Shown here in pieces: positions 46,543 through 56,141 of a DNA stretch of 64,000 nucleotides. The position numbers and the translations under genes were made by a program. Position 1 is the stretch's first letter. Each line of letters starts with the position of its first letter. The stretch comes from Tatumella citrea (GTDB lineage: Bacteria; Pseudomonadota; Gammaproteobacteria; Enterobacterales; Enterobacteriaceae): the NCBI RefSeq assembly GCF_002163585.1, contig NZ_CP015579.1, positions 558,001 through 622,000 on the forward strand. Reading direction: 5' to 3'. The notes beneath the pieces were generated by a model. That model was not told the DNA's origin. It made no database searches and saw only the letters and a program-made list of their open reading frames with translations.

Positions 46543-47631
46543 TTAATGTGTCAGTAGCCGGCTGTCAGACATTTCCCAGTGCAGATTAATAATTTCACCT
46601 GGTTGTGGCAGTGGAATTCCTGCAGGTTGTCGAAGTGTCAGTACCGTGCCTTTATTTAATGTGACGATTAACCGACTCTCCGGACCGGCATAAATAATGT
46701 CAGTCACCTTGCCGGATAACAAACCCGGTGAATCTATTCTGCGAATATATTCAGGGCGAATAATTAATGCAGCGTGACTGCCGGAAGATATTCCGCTCTT
46801 TCCTGCAGGAACAGGGAGTTTTCCTTCCGCAGTTTGTAAAAAACCATCACTTTCAATAATTCCGTCCAGCCGGTTAGAAATACCAATAAAATCGGCAGCA
46901 AACAGGCTTTCCGGATTTTCATAAATATTTTCCGGAGTATCAGTTTGTTCCACCCGGCCTGAATTCATCAGACATACCCGGTCAGACAGGGCTAATGCTT
47001 CTTCTTGATCATGGGTGACAAAGATGATGGTGGTGCCGGTATCACGATGGATCTTCTTTATCTCAAGCTGAATGCTTTCCCGAAGTTTTCTGTCGAGGGC
47101 TGACAGTGATTCATCCATCAGCAACAGTGACGGCTGATAAACCAGGCTCCGGGCCAGTGCTACCCGTTGTTGCTGGCCTCCGGACATTTCATGCGGGAAA
47201 CGATTACCGTGAGCGGCCAGACCGACCATCTCCAGCGCATTATTTACTTTCTTTTTAATATCACTGGCTGTGAGTCGCCGCATCTGTAGCGGAAAAGCAA
47301 TATTTTCGTAGACATTCATTTGAGGAAATAAAGCATAGTTCTGGAAAACAACGCCGATATCTCTCAGGTGAGGGGGAGTGTGCGTTTTCACCTCACCATT
47401 AATAAAAAGTTCTCCTGAACTGGGTGAGGTTAATCCGCTAATAATTTGCAGTAATGTTGTTTTCCCTGAGCCGGACGGGCCCAGTAAAGTTAATATTTCC
47501 CCGTCATAAACATTAATATCAGTCGGATGCAGTGCTGTGACTGAGCCATAATTTTTAGACAGAGACTGCGTGTGCATTTTTATTTTTTTATTTTTTGTCG
47601 TTGATTCTGTATTTTCTGTATCAATCATCAT
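46543..47631 (-). CDS. PotA-like ABC transporter ATPase
   Basis: ABC ATPase of 362 residues. Walker A LLGPSGSGKTTLLQ, signature MSGGQQQRVALARSL, Walker B LLMDESLSALD and the switch His VTHDQEEALALS are intact. The Walker B end is DES rather than the common DEP. A C-terminal TOBE domain follows. First gene of the four-gene operon ATPase, binding protein, monooxygenase, fused permease. The N-terminal 15 residues are a low-complexity Asn/Lys/Thr stretch. Confidence 0.9.
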   Translation of the reverse strand: MMIDTENTESTTKNKKIKMHTQSLSKNYGSVTALHPTDINVYDGEILTLLGPSGSGKTTLLQIISGLTSPSSGELFINGEVKTHTPPHLRDIGVVFQNYALFPQMNVYENIAFPLQMRRLTASDIKKKVNNALEMVGLAAHGNRFPHEMSGGQQQRVALARSLVYQPSLLLMDESLSALDRKLRESIQLEIKKIHRDTGTTIIFVTHDQEEALALSDRVCLMNSGRVEQTDTPENIYENPESLFAADFIGISNRLDGIIESDGFLQTAEGKLPVPAGKSGISSGSHAALIIRPEYIRRIDSPGLLSGKVTDIIYAGPESRLIVTLNKGTVLTLRQPAGIPLPQPGEIINLHWEMSDSRLLTH

Positions 47632-48016
47632 TAACCCCGGATAAATAAAGAATAACGCTCCTGTATTTTATGAGGTGGTTTATTTAATTTTCTGTCGTTT
47701 ATAACCTCTTTTGCCAACATACCGTTATTTAAATCAAAGTGAACATATAAAAATCATATACTATCCATTCTTAGCTAAAACCCTTTTAAATCAAAGGTTA
47801 GCTCCAGACAATATTTTATATTGTCGGCAGCAATATAAAATGTATCGTCCCGCATGCAACAGGCAGAAACATTGCTGATAAATGATGATCAGCAGGAAAA
47901 TCCTCATGCCGGAATGTCTCTTTGCCCTTTGCCGGTATTGATCCCGTTATCAGGAAAGAACGGTGTTGGAAGATCCGATCCTCACAGGCTGTTTTCGGGA
48001 GAAAACTGCTTCAAAC
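47632..48016. other. Intergenic region between the ABC operon and lysR
   Basis: About 385 AT-rich bases on the same-strand side of both genes. It should hold the promoter of the ABC/monooxygenase operon. The only clear structure is a perfect 11-base inverted repeat ATTTTATATTG...CAATATAAAAT at 47813-47841 with a seven-base loop. No gene recognised. Confidence 0.55.
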
Positions 48017-48928
48017 TCAGGCGGTGACAATGATATTCGCAGCCAGTGTGATCAGGTTGTGCAGTACGGGAGAGCTATTCTCCTGGCGCCAGATAAAACC
48101 GATTTCCAGTTGTGGCGGGCTGGCCGGTAAATCCAGATAAACGACCCCCTGGCGCGCTAATTGTCGCAGTGATGCAGGAACTAACGCGATCCCGATCCCC
48201 GCAGCAACCAGGCTGATGATGGTTTGCATCTGAATAGCCTGCTGGGCAATTACCGGGACAGCCCCATGGGCAGCGTAATAGCGCATAACCAGTGAATAAA
48301 ACGGAGGGGCTGCCGACTGAGGGAACATGACCAGCGGCAGGCTGATAAGCTGTTGTGGGCAGAGGCCGCTCTGTACCGATGGCAGTTTTCCCTCTTCCAG
48401 CCATAGTTCTGGTACAGCGGCTATCAAAGGCTCTGAGAGAATTTTCTGATACATCAGACCAGCAGGCAGATGGTCTGTCTGGTGCGGAATCACGATGCCG
48501 ATGTCAGTTTTTCCCTGTTTTAGCAGCTCCATCTGAACATCACTGGTCGCTTCGGTCAGCGTCAGTCCGGCATTCGGATAGTGTTGTCTGAAGTCTTTGA
48601 CCAGCGTTGGCAGAATGTTATAGCCGGCGTAACTGATAAAGGTCAGTGATAAATTTCCGTATTCACCGTTCTGTAATTTTTCGGCGATTGCCGGTAATTC
48701 CTGCAGATTCTGCAGGGCAGTTTTTACATATTCCAGCCACTGCTCACCAAACCCGGTCAGCTGTACTTTGCGGTTACTGCGGATAAACAGCGACTGTCCC
48801 AACTCTTTTTCCAGCGCAATAATCGACTGGCTAAGGGGCGGTTGGGTCATATGCAGACGTGCAGCTGCTTTACTGAAGTGCAGAGTTTCGGCGACAGCCA
48901 CGAACTGTTCTAACTGGCGAACATTCAT
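48017..48928 (-). CDS. LysR family transcriptional regulator
   Basis: LysR-type regulator of 303 residues. The winged helix is at the N-terminus (VRQLEQFVAVAETLHFSKAA, ARLHMTQPPLSQSIIALEKE). The effector-binding domain follows. The start is the ATG, four codons after a GTG. It is transcribed away from the ilvD-like gene, with about 100 bases between them, the classic LysR layout, so that gene is the likely target. The hydroxyproline operon or the ABC operon are alternative targets. Confidence 0.9.
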   Translation of the reverse strand: MNVRQLEQFVAVAETLHFSKAAARLHMTQPPLSQSIIALEKELGQSLFIRSNRKVQLTGFGEQWLEYVKTALQNLQELPAIAEKLQNGEYGNLSLTFISYAGYNILPTLVKDFRQHYPNAGLTLTEATSDVQMELLKQGKTDIGIVIPHQTDHLPAGLMYQKILSEPLIAAVPELWLEEGKLPSVQSGLCPQQLISLPLVMFPQSAAPPFYSLVMRYYAAHGAVPVIAQQAIQMQTIISLVAAGIGIALVPASLRQLARQGVVYLDLPASPPQLEIGFIWRQENSSPVLHNLITLAANIIVTA

Positions 48929-49027
48929 TATCAGATCCACAGCGACTTAATCAGCCTCTGAGAATATATTTCACCGCAGATGATGTCCATACTACTCTCA
49001 GGCCTTACTTAATGTGAGGACTCTGCT

Positions 49028-50860
49028 ATGTACCGTTCCCGTACTTCCACCCATGGTCGTAATATGGCCGGCGCCCGCAGTTTATGGCGGGCCACCGGAA
49101 TGACCGATGCTGATTTCGGAAAGCCCATCATTGCGGTGGTGAACTCTTTTACTCAGTTTGTTCCCGGCCATGTGCATCTGAAAGATCTTGGTCAGATGGT
49201 CGCACGTGAGATTGAACAGGCGGGGGGAGTCGCCAAAGAATTCAACACCATTGCCATCGATGACGGAATTGCGATGGGCCATGAAGGCATGCTCTATAGC
49301 CTGCCTTCGCGGGAACTGATTGCTGACAGTGTGGAATATATGGTGAACGCGCACTGTGCCGACGCCATGGTCTGTATTTCCAACTGCGATAAAATCACTC
49401 CGGGAATGTTAATGGCAGCATTACGACTGAATATTCCGGTGATTTTTGTTTCTGGCGGCCCGATGGAGTCAGGGAAAATGACCCTGAGAGGTGAAAGGCG
49501 GGCATTTGATTTGATTGATGCGATGGTTGTCGCTGCTGATGATCGGATGAGTGATCAGGAAGTTGCGGCGGTAGAAAATGCGGCTTGTCCGACCTGCGGC
49601 TCCTGTTCCGGAATGTTCACCGCCAACTCGATGAATTGTCTGACCGAGGCACTGGGGTTAGCGTTGCCAGGAAACGGTTCATTGCTGGCCACCCATGCAT
49701 TACGTGGCGAACTATTTCTGGAAGCAGGGCGGCAGATAGTCGCGTTATGCCGCCGGTTTTACGAGCAGGGGGATGGCAGCGTACTGCCACGAGCGATAGC
49801 CACCAGACAAGCCTTTGAAAATGCCATGGCAATGGATATTGCGATGGGGGGTTCCACCAATACGGTCCTGCATCTGCTGGCTGCAGCATATGAAGGCGAT
49901 GTCAGTTTTACTATGGCGGATATTGATCGCTTATCACGTAAAGTGCCGGTGTTATGTAAGGTTGCTCCGGCAGTGGAAAACATTCATATGGAAGATGTAC
50001 ACCGTGCAGGTGGCGTAATGGCAGTGCTGGGTGAACTGGCACGGGCAGGGCTGATTCATCAGGATTGTGGCACGGTACATGCGCAGACCCTGGGTGAAGC
50101 ACTGGCTGAGTGGGATGTAAAACAACAACCCTCAGAACGGGTAAGGCGTTTTTACCGGGCGGCACCTGGCGGAGTGCGTACCACCCGGGCCTTCAGTCAG
50201 AACAACTATTATCCGGCACTGGATACCCGGAGACAGACAGGGTGCCTGCGCAGTGCAACCCATGCTTTCTCACAGGATGGTGGACTGGCAGTGCTGTACG
50301 GCAATATTGCGCGGGACGGATGTATTGTAAAAACGGCCAGTGTTGATCCCTCAATGCTTAGTTTTACCGGCAGAGCCCGGGTATTTGAAGGACAGGACGA
50401 AGCCGTTGCAGGAATTTTGTCCGGTATTGTACAACCGGGGGAAGTGGTCGTTGTCCGTTACGAAGGGCCGCGTGGTGGGCCAGGAATGCAGGAAATGCTG
50501 TACCCGACCAGTTATCTGAAATCAAAAGCATTGAATAAAAGTTGTGCATTGCTTACGGATGGACGCTTTTCCGGCGGCTCCTCAGGATTATCCATAGGCC
50601 ATGTTTCACCGGAAGCGGCAGAGGGCGGTAATATTGCACTGATCGAAGACGGGGATATCATTGAGATAGATATTCCCCGTCGTGCAATCACTCTGCTGGT
50701 GGATCCGCAACTGCTGGCACTGCGCCGCCAACAGATGGAGGCGCTGGGAAAAGCAGCCTGGCAGCCATTGGCGCGGCAACGCCGGGTGTCATCGGCACTT
50801 AAAGCTTATGCAGCCATGACCTCCAGCGCGGCACAGGGAGCGGTAAGGCTGATCGATTGA
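49028..50860 (+). CDS. ilvD: Dihydroxy-acid dehydratase family (IlvD paralogue)
   Basis: IlvD/Edd dehydratase of 610 residues, strikingly close to E. coli IlvD ([40 protein letters not shown]). The iron-sulfur Cys residues are in SNCDKITPG and [10 protein letters not shown]. It could dehydrate 2,3-dihydroxy acids of branched-chain synthesis or a sugar acid. It stands alone opposite a LysR gene, away from other ilv genes, so it looks like a second copy with a special role. Its neighbours make 2-oxoglutarate semialdehyde, a product shared with pentonate pathways. Confidence 0.88.
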   Translation: MYRSRTSTHGRNMAGARSLWRATGMTDADFGKPIIAVVNSFTQFVPGHVHLKDLGQMVAREIEQAGGVAKEFNTIAIDDGIAMGHEGMLYSLPSRELIADSVEYMVNAHCADAMVCISNCDKITPGMLMAALRLNIPVIFVSGGPMESGKMTLRGERRAFDLIDAMVVAADDRMSDQEVAAVENAACPTCGSCSGMFTANSMNCLTEALGLALPGNGSLLATHALRGELFLEAGRQIVALCRRFYEQGDGSVLPRAIATRQAFENAMAMDIAMGGSTNTVLHLLAAAYEGDVSFTMADIDRLSRKVPVLCKVAPAVENIHMEDVHRAGGVMAVLGELARAGLIHQDCGTVHAQTLGEALAEWDVKQQPSERVRRFYRAAPGGVRTTRAFSQNNYYPALDTRRQTGCLRSATHAFSQDGGLAVLYGNIARDGCIVKTASVDPSMLSFTGRARVFEGQDEAVAGILSGIVQPGEVVVVRYEGPRGGPGMQEMLYPTSYLKSKALNKSCALLTDGRFSGGSSGLSIGHVSPEAAEGGNIALIEDGDIIEIDIPRRAITLLVDPQLLALRRQQMEALGKAAWQPLARQRRVSSALKAYAAMTSSAAQGAVRLID

Positions 50861-50921
50861 CGGTCGGCAGGGACCATCTGTGATACCGGCAGCCTGGAAC
50901 CACACCAACAACGGGGCCGAA

Positions 50922-51932
50922 TCAGTCCGCAGGCAGTAACTGGCATAATTCCTGATACAGATTATCCGGAATATCCAGCCCGTGTTGCAGGCTGTCCTGA
51001 CGGTTACGGTAGCGTCGCTGAGAAGGCAGGCGAGCTCCCTGACCGACGATGGCATCGAACATCTGCTCTGCCCGTTGCTGATTTTCCGGGCCGTCTCCAC
51101 CCGGGAAAATGGCAGGGTTAATCGCAATCAGAAGTTCGCCGTGATACGGCAGGGCTTTGCTGCCGTTATCCCAGGCCAGCGATCCGGCGCTGGTCAGATC
51201 GCCAATCAACGGGCCAGCCAGTAACTCGATCATTGCAGCCAGTGCAGATCCTTTATGACCACCGAAGGTCAGCATTGCCCCGTGATCCAATACCTCTGTC
51301 GCATCACTGCTGCTGTTACCCTCGCGGTCAACCCCCCAGCCTTCAGGTAACGGGGTGCCACTGCGGCGATGTAACTCAATTTCACCCCGGGCCACTGCGC
51401 TGGTAGCAAAGTCAAAAATAAACGGCGGATGTCCCTGGCGTGGCCAGCCAAATGCCATCGGGTTGGTGCCGAATACTGGCTCCCGGCCGCCGGTCGGAGC
51501 TACCCAGGCATGAGAAGGGGTATATGCCATGCCAACCAGCCCGGCGTCTGTCAGTTTTTCAATTTCGACCCACAGCGCCGAAAAGTGCACACAATGCCGG
51601 ATGGCCAGGGCTGCAATTCCCTGGCTGCGGGTTTTACTGATAAATTCCGGCAAAGCCAGCTGGTAGGCCAGTGGAGAAAAACCGCCCGCAGCATCGACAC
51701 TCAGCACTCCCGGGCTCAGATCCGTAATTTCAGGTTGCGCGTCAGGAACGACTTTGCCCTCAGTCAGGGTCCTGACAATTCCCAGAGTACGCCAGACACC
51801 ATGTGAACGGCAGCCATCAATTTCACCTGCCATAATGGTGTCGGTAATGGCCTGAGTATGTGCCGGATTGAATCCGGCCGTACTGAGGATATTGCTGATC
51901 AGTTGGTTGGTCTGATCAATGCTCAGTTTCAT
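50922..51932 (-). CDS. Ldh family oxidoreductase (DpkA-like ketimine reductase)
   Basis: NAD(P)H-dependent malate/L-lactate/ureidoglycolate dehydrogenase family enzyme, 336 residues. Typical features are GEIDGCRSHGVWRTLGIV, the catalytic His region AIRHCVHFSALWVEIEKL, GTNPMAFGWPR, FDFATSAVARGEIELH and FGGHKGSALAAMIELLAGP. Relatives in proline-type clusters reduce pyrroline- or piperideine-2-carboxylate. It is the last gene of the hydroxyproline operon, 14 bases after the semialdehyde dehydrogenase. It may rescue a cyclic imine intermediate. Confidence 0.87.
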   Translation of the reverse strand: MKLSIDQTNQLISNILSTAGFNPAHTQAITDTIMAGEIDGCRSHGVWRTLGIVRTLTEGKVVPDAQPEITDLSPGVLSVDAAGGFSPLAYQLALPEFISKTRSQGIAALAIRHCVHFSALWVEIEKLTDAGLVGMAYTPSHAWVAPTGGREPVFGTNPMAFGWPRQGHPPFIFDFATSAVARGEIELHRRSGTPLPEGWGVDREGNSSSDATEVLDHGAMLTFGGHKGSALAAMIELLAGPLIGDLTSAGSLAWDNGSKALPYHGELLIAINPAIFPGGDGPENQQRAEQMFDAIVGQGARLPSQRRYRNRQDSLQHGLDIPDNLYQELCQLLPAD

Positions 51933-51946
51933 AGTTTACGTCCTCC

Positions 51947-53521
51947 TTACAGAGCTTCGCGGGTCATTTTACCGTTAACCAGCCTGTCGATTTTCAGCGG
52001 GTTGCTATCCTGCAACGCGGCCGGCAGCAGATGTTGCGGATAGTTCTGGTAACAGACAGGGCGCAGATAACGTTCGATGGCCAGTGTACCTACCGAGGTG
52101 CCACGTGAATCAGAAGTGGCAGGATAAGGGCCACCATGAACCATAGCATCACAAACCTCAACCCCTGTCGGATAACCATTAACCAGCAGGCGACCGGCTT
52201 TCTGTTCAATAACAGGCACCAGATCTGCGAAATCTACCAGGTCGTTATCTTCTGCCAGCAGAGTGATGGTCAACTGACCACGTATCGCGCGTAACGCGGC
52301 TTTTAACTGCTGGTGGCTTTCCACTTCAATGACCACACTCACCGGGCCGAAAACTTCTTCCTGTAATAACGGATCACCGTTCAGCAGCAATTCTGCCCCG
52401 GCACTGAACAGTTGCGGGAATGCCTGGACGCCCTGTTGAGGCTGGCCAGCGAGATGAGTTACCCCCGGGTGTTGTGACAGTTCCTGCAGTCCGTGCTGGT
52501 AGCTGGCCAGTACACCACGGTTCAGCATGGTCTGGGCCGGGCTGCTGGCAATATTGTCACTCATTTGCTGTAAAAATGCGGAGAACTGAGGAGAACGGAT
52601 GCCGATAATCATGCCCGGGTTGGTGCAGAACTGGCCGCATCCGGCAACCACTGAATCGGTCAGTTGGCGGGCAATTTCTGTGCCACGGTTCTGCAGAGCT
52701 TCCGGCAGCAGCAACATCGGATTGATACTGCTCATTTCGGCAAATACCGGAATTGGCTGAGATCGTGCCGCAGCCATATCACAGATAGCGCGGCCACCAC
52801 GCAGTGAGCCGGTAAAGCCGACCGCCTGGATTTCCGGATGACGCACCACAACACTGCCAATATTGCTGCCATACAGCATATTAAACACGCCGCCTGGCAG
52901 ACCACATTTTTCCAGTGCGGTAATAATTGCGGTAGCCACATATTCAGCGGTGATCATATGACCGGTATGGGCTTTCATCACGACAGAGCAACCGGCCGCC
53001 AGTGCTGATGCGGTATCGCCGCCTGCCGTAGAGAACGCCAGCGGGAAGTTACTGGCGCCAAATACGGCGACAGGGCCGACACCCAGTTTAGCCTGACGTA
53101 AATCGGGGCGCGGTAACGGGGTGCGATCCGGTAATGCTGTATCAATCCGGGCACCCAAAAAATCTCCGCGCGCTAACACGGTAGCAAACAGTCGCATCTG
53201 GCCGCTGGTGCGCGCTCGTTCACCGCGAATTCGTCCTTCCGGCAGTGCGGTCTCCTGCATTACTTTGTGAATAAATTCGTCGTCCAGTGCGTCCAGTTCA
53301 TCGGCAATGCTGTTCAGCAGCTCAGCCCGTTGCTGCACCGTGGTTTGCCGGAAGATCTGAAAAGCATCAGCCGCAGCAACACAAGCCGCACTGGCTTCCT
53401 GTTCGGTGGCGGCATAGAAGGTGGCCAGAGTTTCTCCTGTAGTTGCATCCACACTGTGCAGTTGTTCCTGGCCTTGCTGGCTACGCTGGCCCTGAATAAA
53501 TTGTTTTCCCTGAATTTGCAT
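51947..53521 (-). CDS. 2-oxoglutarate semialdehyde dehydrogenase (NADP-type ALDH)
   Basis: Aldehyde dehydrogenase of 524 residues, the longer form typical of ketoglutarate semialdehyde dehydrogenases in hydroxyproline clusters. The catalytic Cys is in GCGQFCTNPG and the general-base Glu in FAEMSSINPM. It oxidises 2-oxoglutarate semialdehyde to 2-oxoglutarate, the last step of 4-hydroxyproline breakdown. Same operon as the epimerase and oxidase genes. Confidence 0.92.
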   Translation of the reverse strand: MQIQGKQFIQGQRSQQGQEQLHSVDATTGETLATFYAATEQEASAACVAAADAFQIFRQTTVQQRAELLNSIADELDALDDEFIHKVMQETALPEGRIRGERARTSGQMRLFATVLARGDFLGARIDTALPDRTPLPRPDLRQAKLGVGPVAVFGASNFPLAFSTAGGDTASALAAGCSVVMKAHTGHMITAEYVATAIITALEKCGLPGGVFNMLYGSNIGSVVVRHPEIQAVGFTGSLRGGRAICDMAAARSQPIPVFAEMSSINPMLLLPEALQNRGTEIARQLTDSVVAGCGQFCTNPGMIIGIRSPQFSAFLQQMSDNIASSPAQTMLNRGVLASYQHGLQELSQHPGVTHLAGQPQQGVQAFPQLFSAGAELLLNGDPLLQEEVFGPVSVVIEVESHQQLKAALRAIRGQLTITLLAEDNDLVDFADLVPVIEQKAGRLLVNGYPTGVEVCDAMVHGGPYPATSDSRGTSVGTLAIERYLRPVCYQNYPQHLLPAALQDSNPLKIDRLVNGKMTREAL

Positions 53522-53538
53522 AGTCGTTTTCCTGTTGA

Positions 53539-54807
53539 TTAAGTAGGTGATCGGGGGGCTTGCTCATCCGGCAGACACAGTGTGTCAATCCGTGCATTCA
53601 TTACGGGCGGTCGGGTCTGGCTGCCGGCCAGTGGCTTAAGAAAGCGCAGACTGCTATGGCAGATTTTTCCCTGACAGGGACCCATGCCGCAACGGGTGAG
53701 CATTTTGATATGTTTCAGATTTTCCAGTGAACTGACCTCTGACCAACGCACGTCCTCACAACGGCAGATCACAGTAGAATCGCTGACCAGATTTTTTAAC
53801 TCGCTTTTCAGGCCGAAGCCTTGTTTTAGCAGCAGGGCAAATGCCTGCCAGTGTTCGCGGCGGGCTATCCACGAGGTAGCATGTTGTGGATGACCAGCGG
53901 CGCAGTAGCCGGCAATGGTGCCTTCGGCTATCGACAGCTCACTGCCGCCAATGCCGGTACACTCTCCGGCAGCGTAGATACCGGGCAGTTGGGTGCGTTG
54001 GTGTTCATCAACGAAAATACCGTCGTTGTCATGTTCTGCTCCCAGCAGTTCGGCCAGTTGCAGATTAGGGACCAGACCATAACCACAGGCCAGACGGTCA
54101 CAGGAAATCGTTTTTTCCTGTCTGCCCTGACGGATTTTTACCGCTTCCAGTCGGCTGTCACCCAGTGCTTCGGTGACATAGCTGCCTGCCCGGTAGTGGC
54201 GGTTAAATAACGTGACGGCCTGGCCCAGTTTTGATGGCCAGCGCCAGAGTTGTGCCATCATAGCGACAACCGCCGGCCAGGATTGTTGTTCCAGCAGGCC
54301 GATAATCTGCGCACCCTGTTGTTTTGCGGTGTGGGCGCTGGCCAGCAATAACGGGCCGCTTCCGGCGATAACAATCCGTTGTGAAGTGACAGGTACACCG
54401 CCTTTAACTAATGCCTGTAACCCGCCAGCCCCCGTCACTCCGGGGAGTGTCCAGCCGGGAAACGGCAGCAGCAATTCACGGGCACCGGTGCAGATAATGA
54501 CTTTTTCGGCACGTAGCTGGCTGGCTTGCTGATTTTCTTCCAGCAGATACACACCTTCACGGATACACATCACCAGCCGGGTTGCCGGCATCAGCCGGAT
54601 ACGCGGATGCTGGCGGAGTTTTTCCAGCGCCAGCAAGGCATTGTCCGGTAAGTGGCTGCCGGGACCCCCACGCCAGATTTGTCCGCCAGCCCGTGGGTTA
54701 TCATCAATCACCACGACATGACAGCCGCAGTCGGCTGCCGCCAGCGCCGCCGAGATCCCTGCGGGACCCGCACCGGCCACCAGAATATCTGTCTGCAATT
54801 CACTCAT
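53539..54807 (-). CDS. FAD/NAD(P)-binding subunit of D-hydroxyproline dehydrogenase (HcnB-like)
   Basis: Flavoprotein of 422 residues related to HcnB/OoxA. The FAD site is VAGAGPAGISAALAAADCG and a second dinucleotide site is IVIAGSGPLLLASAHTAKQQ. A C-terminal Cys module (VICRCEDV ... CGMGPCQGKIC) probably binds an iron-sulfur cluster. With the ferredoxin-like and DAO subunits it forms the heterotrimeric cis-4-hydroxy-D-proline dehydrogenase. The start overlaps the ferredoxin-like gene by eight bases. Confidence 0.9.
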   Translation of the reverse strand: MSELQTDILVAGAGPAGISAALAAADCGCHVVVIDDNPRAGGQIWRGGPGSHLPDNALLALEKLRQHPRIRLMPATRLVMCIREGVYLLEENQQASQLRAEKVIICTGARELLLPFPGWTLPGVTGAGGLQALVKGGVPVTSQRIVIAGSGPLLLASAHTAKQQGAQIIGLLEQQSWPAVVAMMAQLWRWPSKLGQAVTLFNRHYRAGSYVTEALGDSRLEAVKIRQGRQEKTISCDRLACGYGLVPNLQLAELLGAEHDNDGIFVDEHQRTQLPGIYAAGECTGIGGSELSIAEGTIAGYCAAGHPQHATSWIARREHWQAFALLLKQGFGLKSELKNLVSDSTVICRCEDVRWSEVSSLENLKHIKMLTRCGMGPCQGKICHSSLRFLKPLAGSQTRPPVMNARIDTLCLPDEQAPRSPT

Positions 54808-55036
54808 AGGTCACCACTTCCATCGCTTCCTGGCATAAGGTCTGACAGGCCAGTCGTCGCTGTCCGTTAATCATTACCCGGCACTCCTGGCAGATACCCA
54901 TGCCGCACACCGGAGCGCGCCGGCTGCCACTGACTGAGGTACGACTGCAGTGGTCGCCCACCATACTCAGTGCAGCAGCGACCGTCGCACCTTCTGCCAG
55001 GGTGACCTGTTGTCCGTCAATGAATAGCTGTGGCAT
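54800..55036 (-). CDS. (2Fe-2S)-binding subunit (HcnA-like)
   Basis: Small ferredoxin-like subunit of 78 residues. The iron-sulfur ligands are the Cys residues in PVCGMGICQECRVMINGQRR and LACQTLC. It carries electrons between the two flavoprotein subunits of the amino acid dehydrogenase. It overlaps both neighbours (20 bases with the DAO gene, eight with HcnB-like), confirming one translationally coupled complex. Confidence 0.9.
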   Translation of the reverse strand: MPQLFIDGQQVTLAEGATVAAALSMVGDHCSRTSVSGSRRAPVCGMGICQECRVMINGQRRLACQTLCQEAMEVVTYE

Positions 55037-56141
55037 AAGCTTCTCCGTGAACTAAAAACCGGTCAGGCAGAAAATCGTGCCCTGACAGTGGTGGTGGGGT
55101 ATTCAGTAACGCTGCGGTGATTAAATCTGCGGTTGCTGTCGCAGTTGTGACTCCCAGACCTTCATGGCCGACGGCCAGCCAGACTCCCGCACGATGGGGA
55201 TGACGTCCAATCAGCGGCAGGCCATCCGGGGAAGCAGCACGGGAACCTGTCCAGGCCCGGACGGCATTGAGTTGCCGGAGTGCCGGTGCATATTCACAGG
55301 CACGCCGTAACATTTTGCTCAGCATCCAGCTTTCCACCTGTGGATCGGTAGTATCAAACTGCCGTGTTGATCCAATCAATAACTGACCGGTGGGGCGCGG
55401 CTGAATATTGCAGGCGGTGGAAGGTCCGCTGGCATTGTGGGCGCTGGTGACATATCCAAGTTCGACCAGAGTACGACGGGCAATACCGGGATAGCGGTCG
55501 GTAATCAACAGATGGCCTTTTTTGGGGACTACCGGAATTTCCGGCAGCAGATCCGGGGCCTGTACACCATTGGCCAGCAAAATATGTGGTGCTCTGAAAC
55601 GACGACCATCGCGACAGACAACCTGCGGTTCTTCGATAGCGGTGACTTCCGCAGTCACACGACGGATGCCAGGCTGATTTAACATCCAGTCAGCGACGAC
55701 CGGAGCATAGAGAATGCCATCGCTGCTGATTTCCAGCCCGCCGGTCAGTCCTTCACGAATCAGAGGTTCGGCCTCAGTCATCTGTTGCCCCGTCAGCAGG
55801 CGACAGGGGATACCTTGTTGTTGCAGGATGGTGGCTTTCTTTTCGGCAACCTCCATCTCTTCATCACTGGCTGCCATCCACAACGTGCCATTCTGTTTCC
55901 AGGCTGCGCCCGCAGGAAGTTGCTGGCTGATATCCCGCCAGCGTTGCAGCGAATAACCGGTAATCGACAGTTCCGCCGGGTTATCGTCAAGAATCAGCAG
56001 ATGGCCCATTCCTGAGGCAGTCGCGGCCGGAAAACCCGCATCCAGCACTACCACCGATAAACCGTGTGATGCCAGTTGCCAGGCGCAACAGGCACCGACA
56101 ATCCCGCCGCCAATGACAATCACATCGGCAGTGTCTGACAT
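55017..56141 (-). CDS. FAD-dependent oxidoreductase, DAO subunit (HcnC-like)
   Basis: D-amino acid oxidase/glycine oxidase-type protein of 374 residues. The FAD motif is VIVIGGGIVGACCAWQLASHG, and the late NAVRAWTGSRAASPDGLPLI and GHEGLGVTTATATADL follow the family pattern. It is the substrate-oxidising subunit that turns cis-4-hydroxy-D-proline into the pyrroline. Its start overlaps the epimerase stop (TGATG). Confidence 0.9.
   Translation of the reverse strand: MSDTADVIVIGGGIVGACCAWQLASHGLSVVVLDAGFPAATASGMGHLLILDDNPAELSITGYSLQRWRDISQQLPAGAAWKQNGTLWMAASDEEMEVAEKKATILQQQGIPCRLLTGQQMTEAEPLIREGLTGGLEISSDGILYAPVVADWMLNQPGIRRVTAEVTAIEEPQVVCRDGRRFRAPHILLANGVQAPDLLPEIPVVPKKGHLLITDRYPGIARRTLVELGYVTSAHNASGPSTACNIQPRPTGQLLIGSTRQFDTTDPQVESWMLSKMLRRACEYAPALRQLNAVRAWTGSRAASPDGLPLIGRHPHRAGVWLAVGHEGLGVTTATATADLITAALLNTPPPLSGHDFLPDRFLVHGEAYATAIH

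Noticed and set aside
47813..47841. AT-rich inverted repeat as a rho-independent terminator
   Set aside because: The stem is almost all A-T, there is no T run, and it lies upstream rather than downstream of a gene end.
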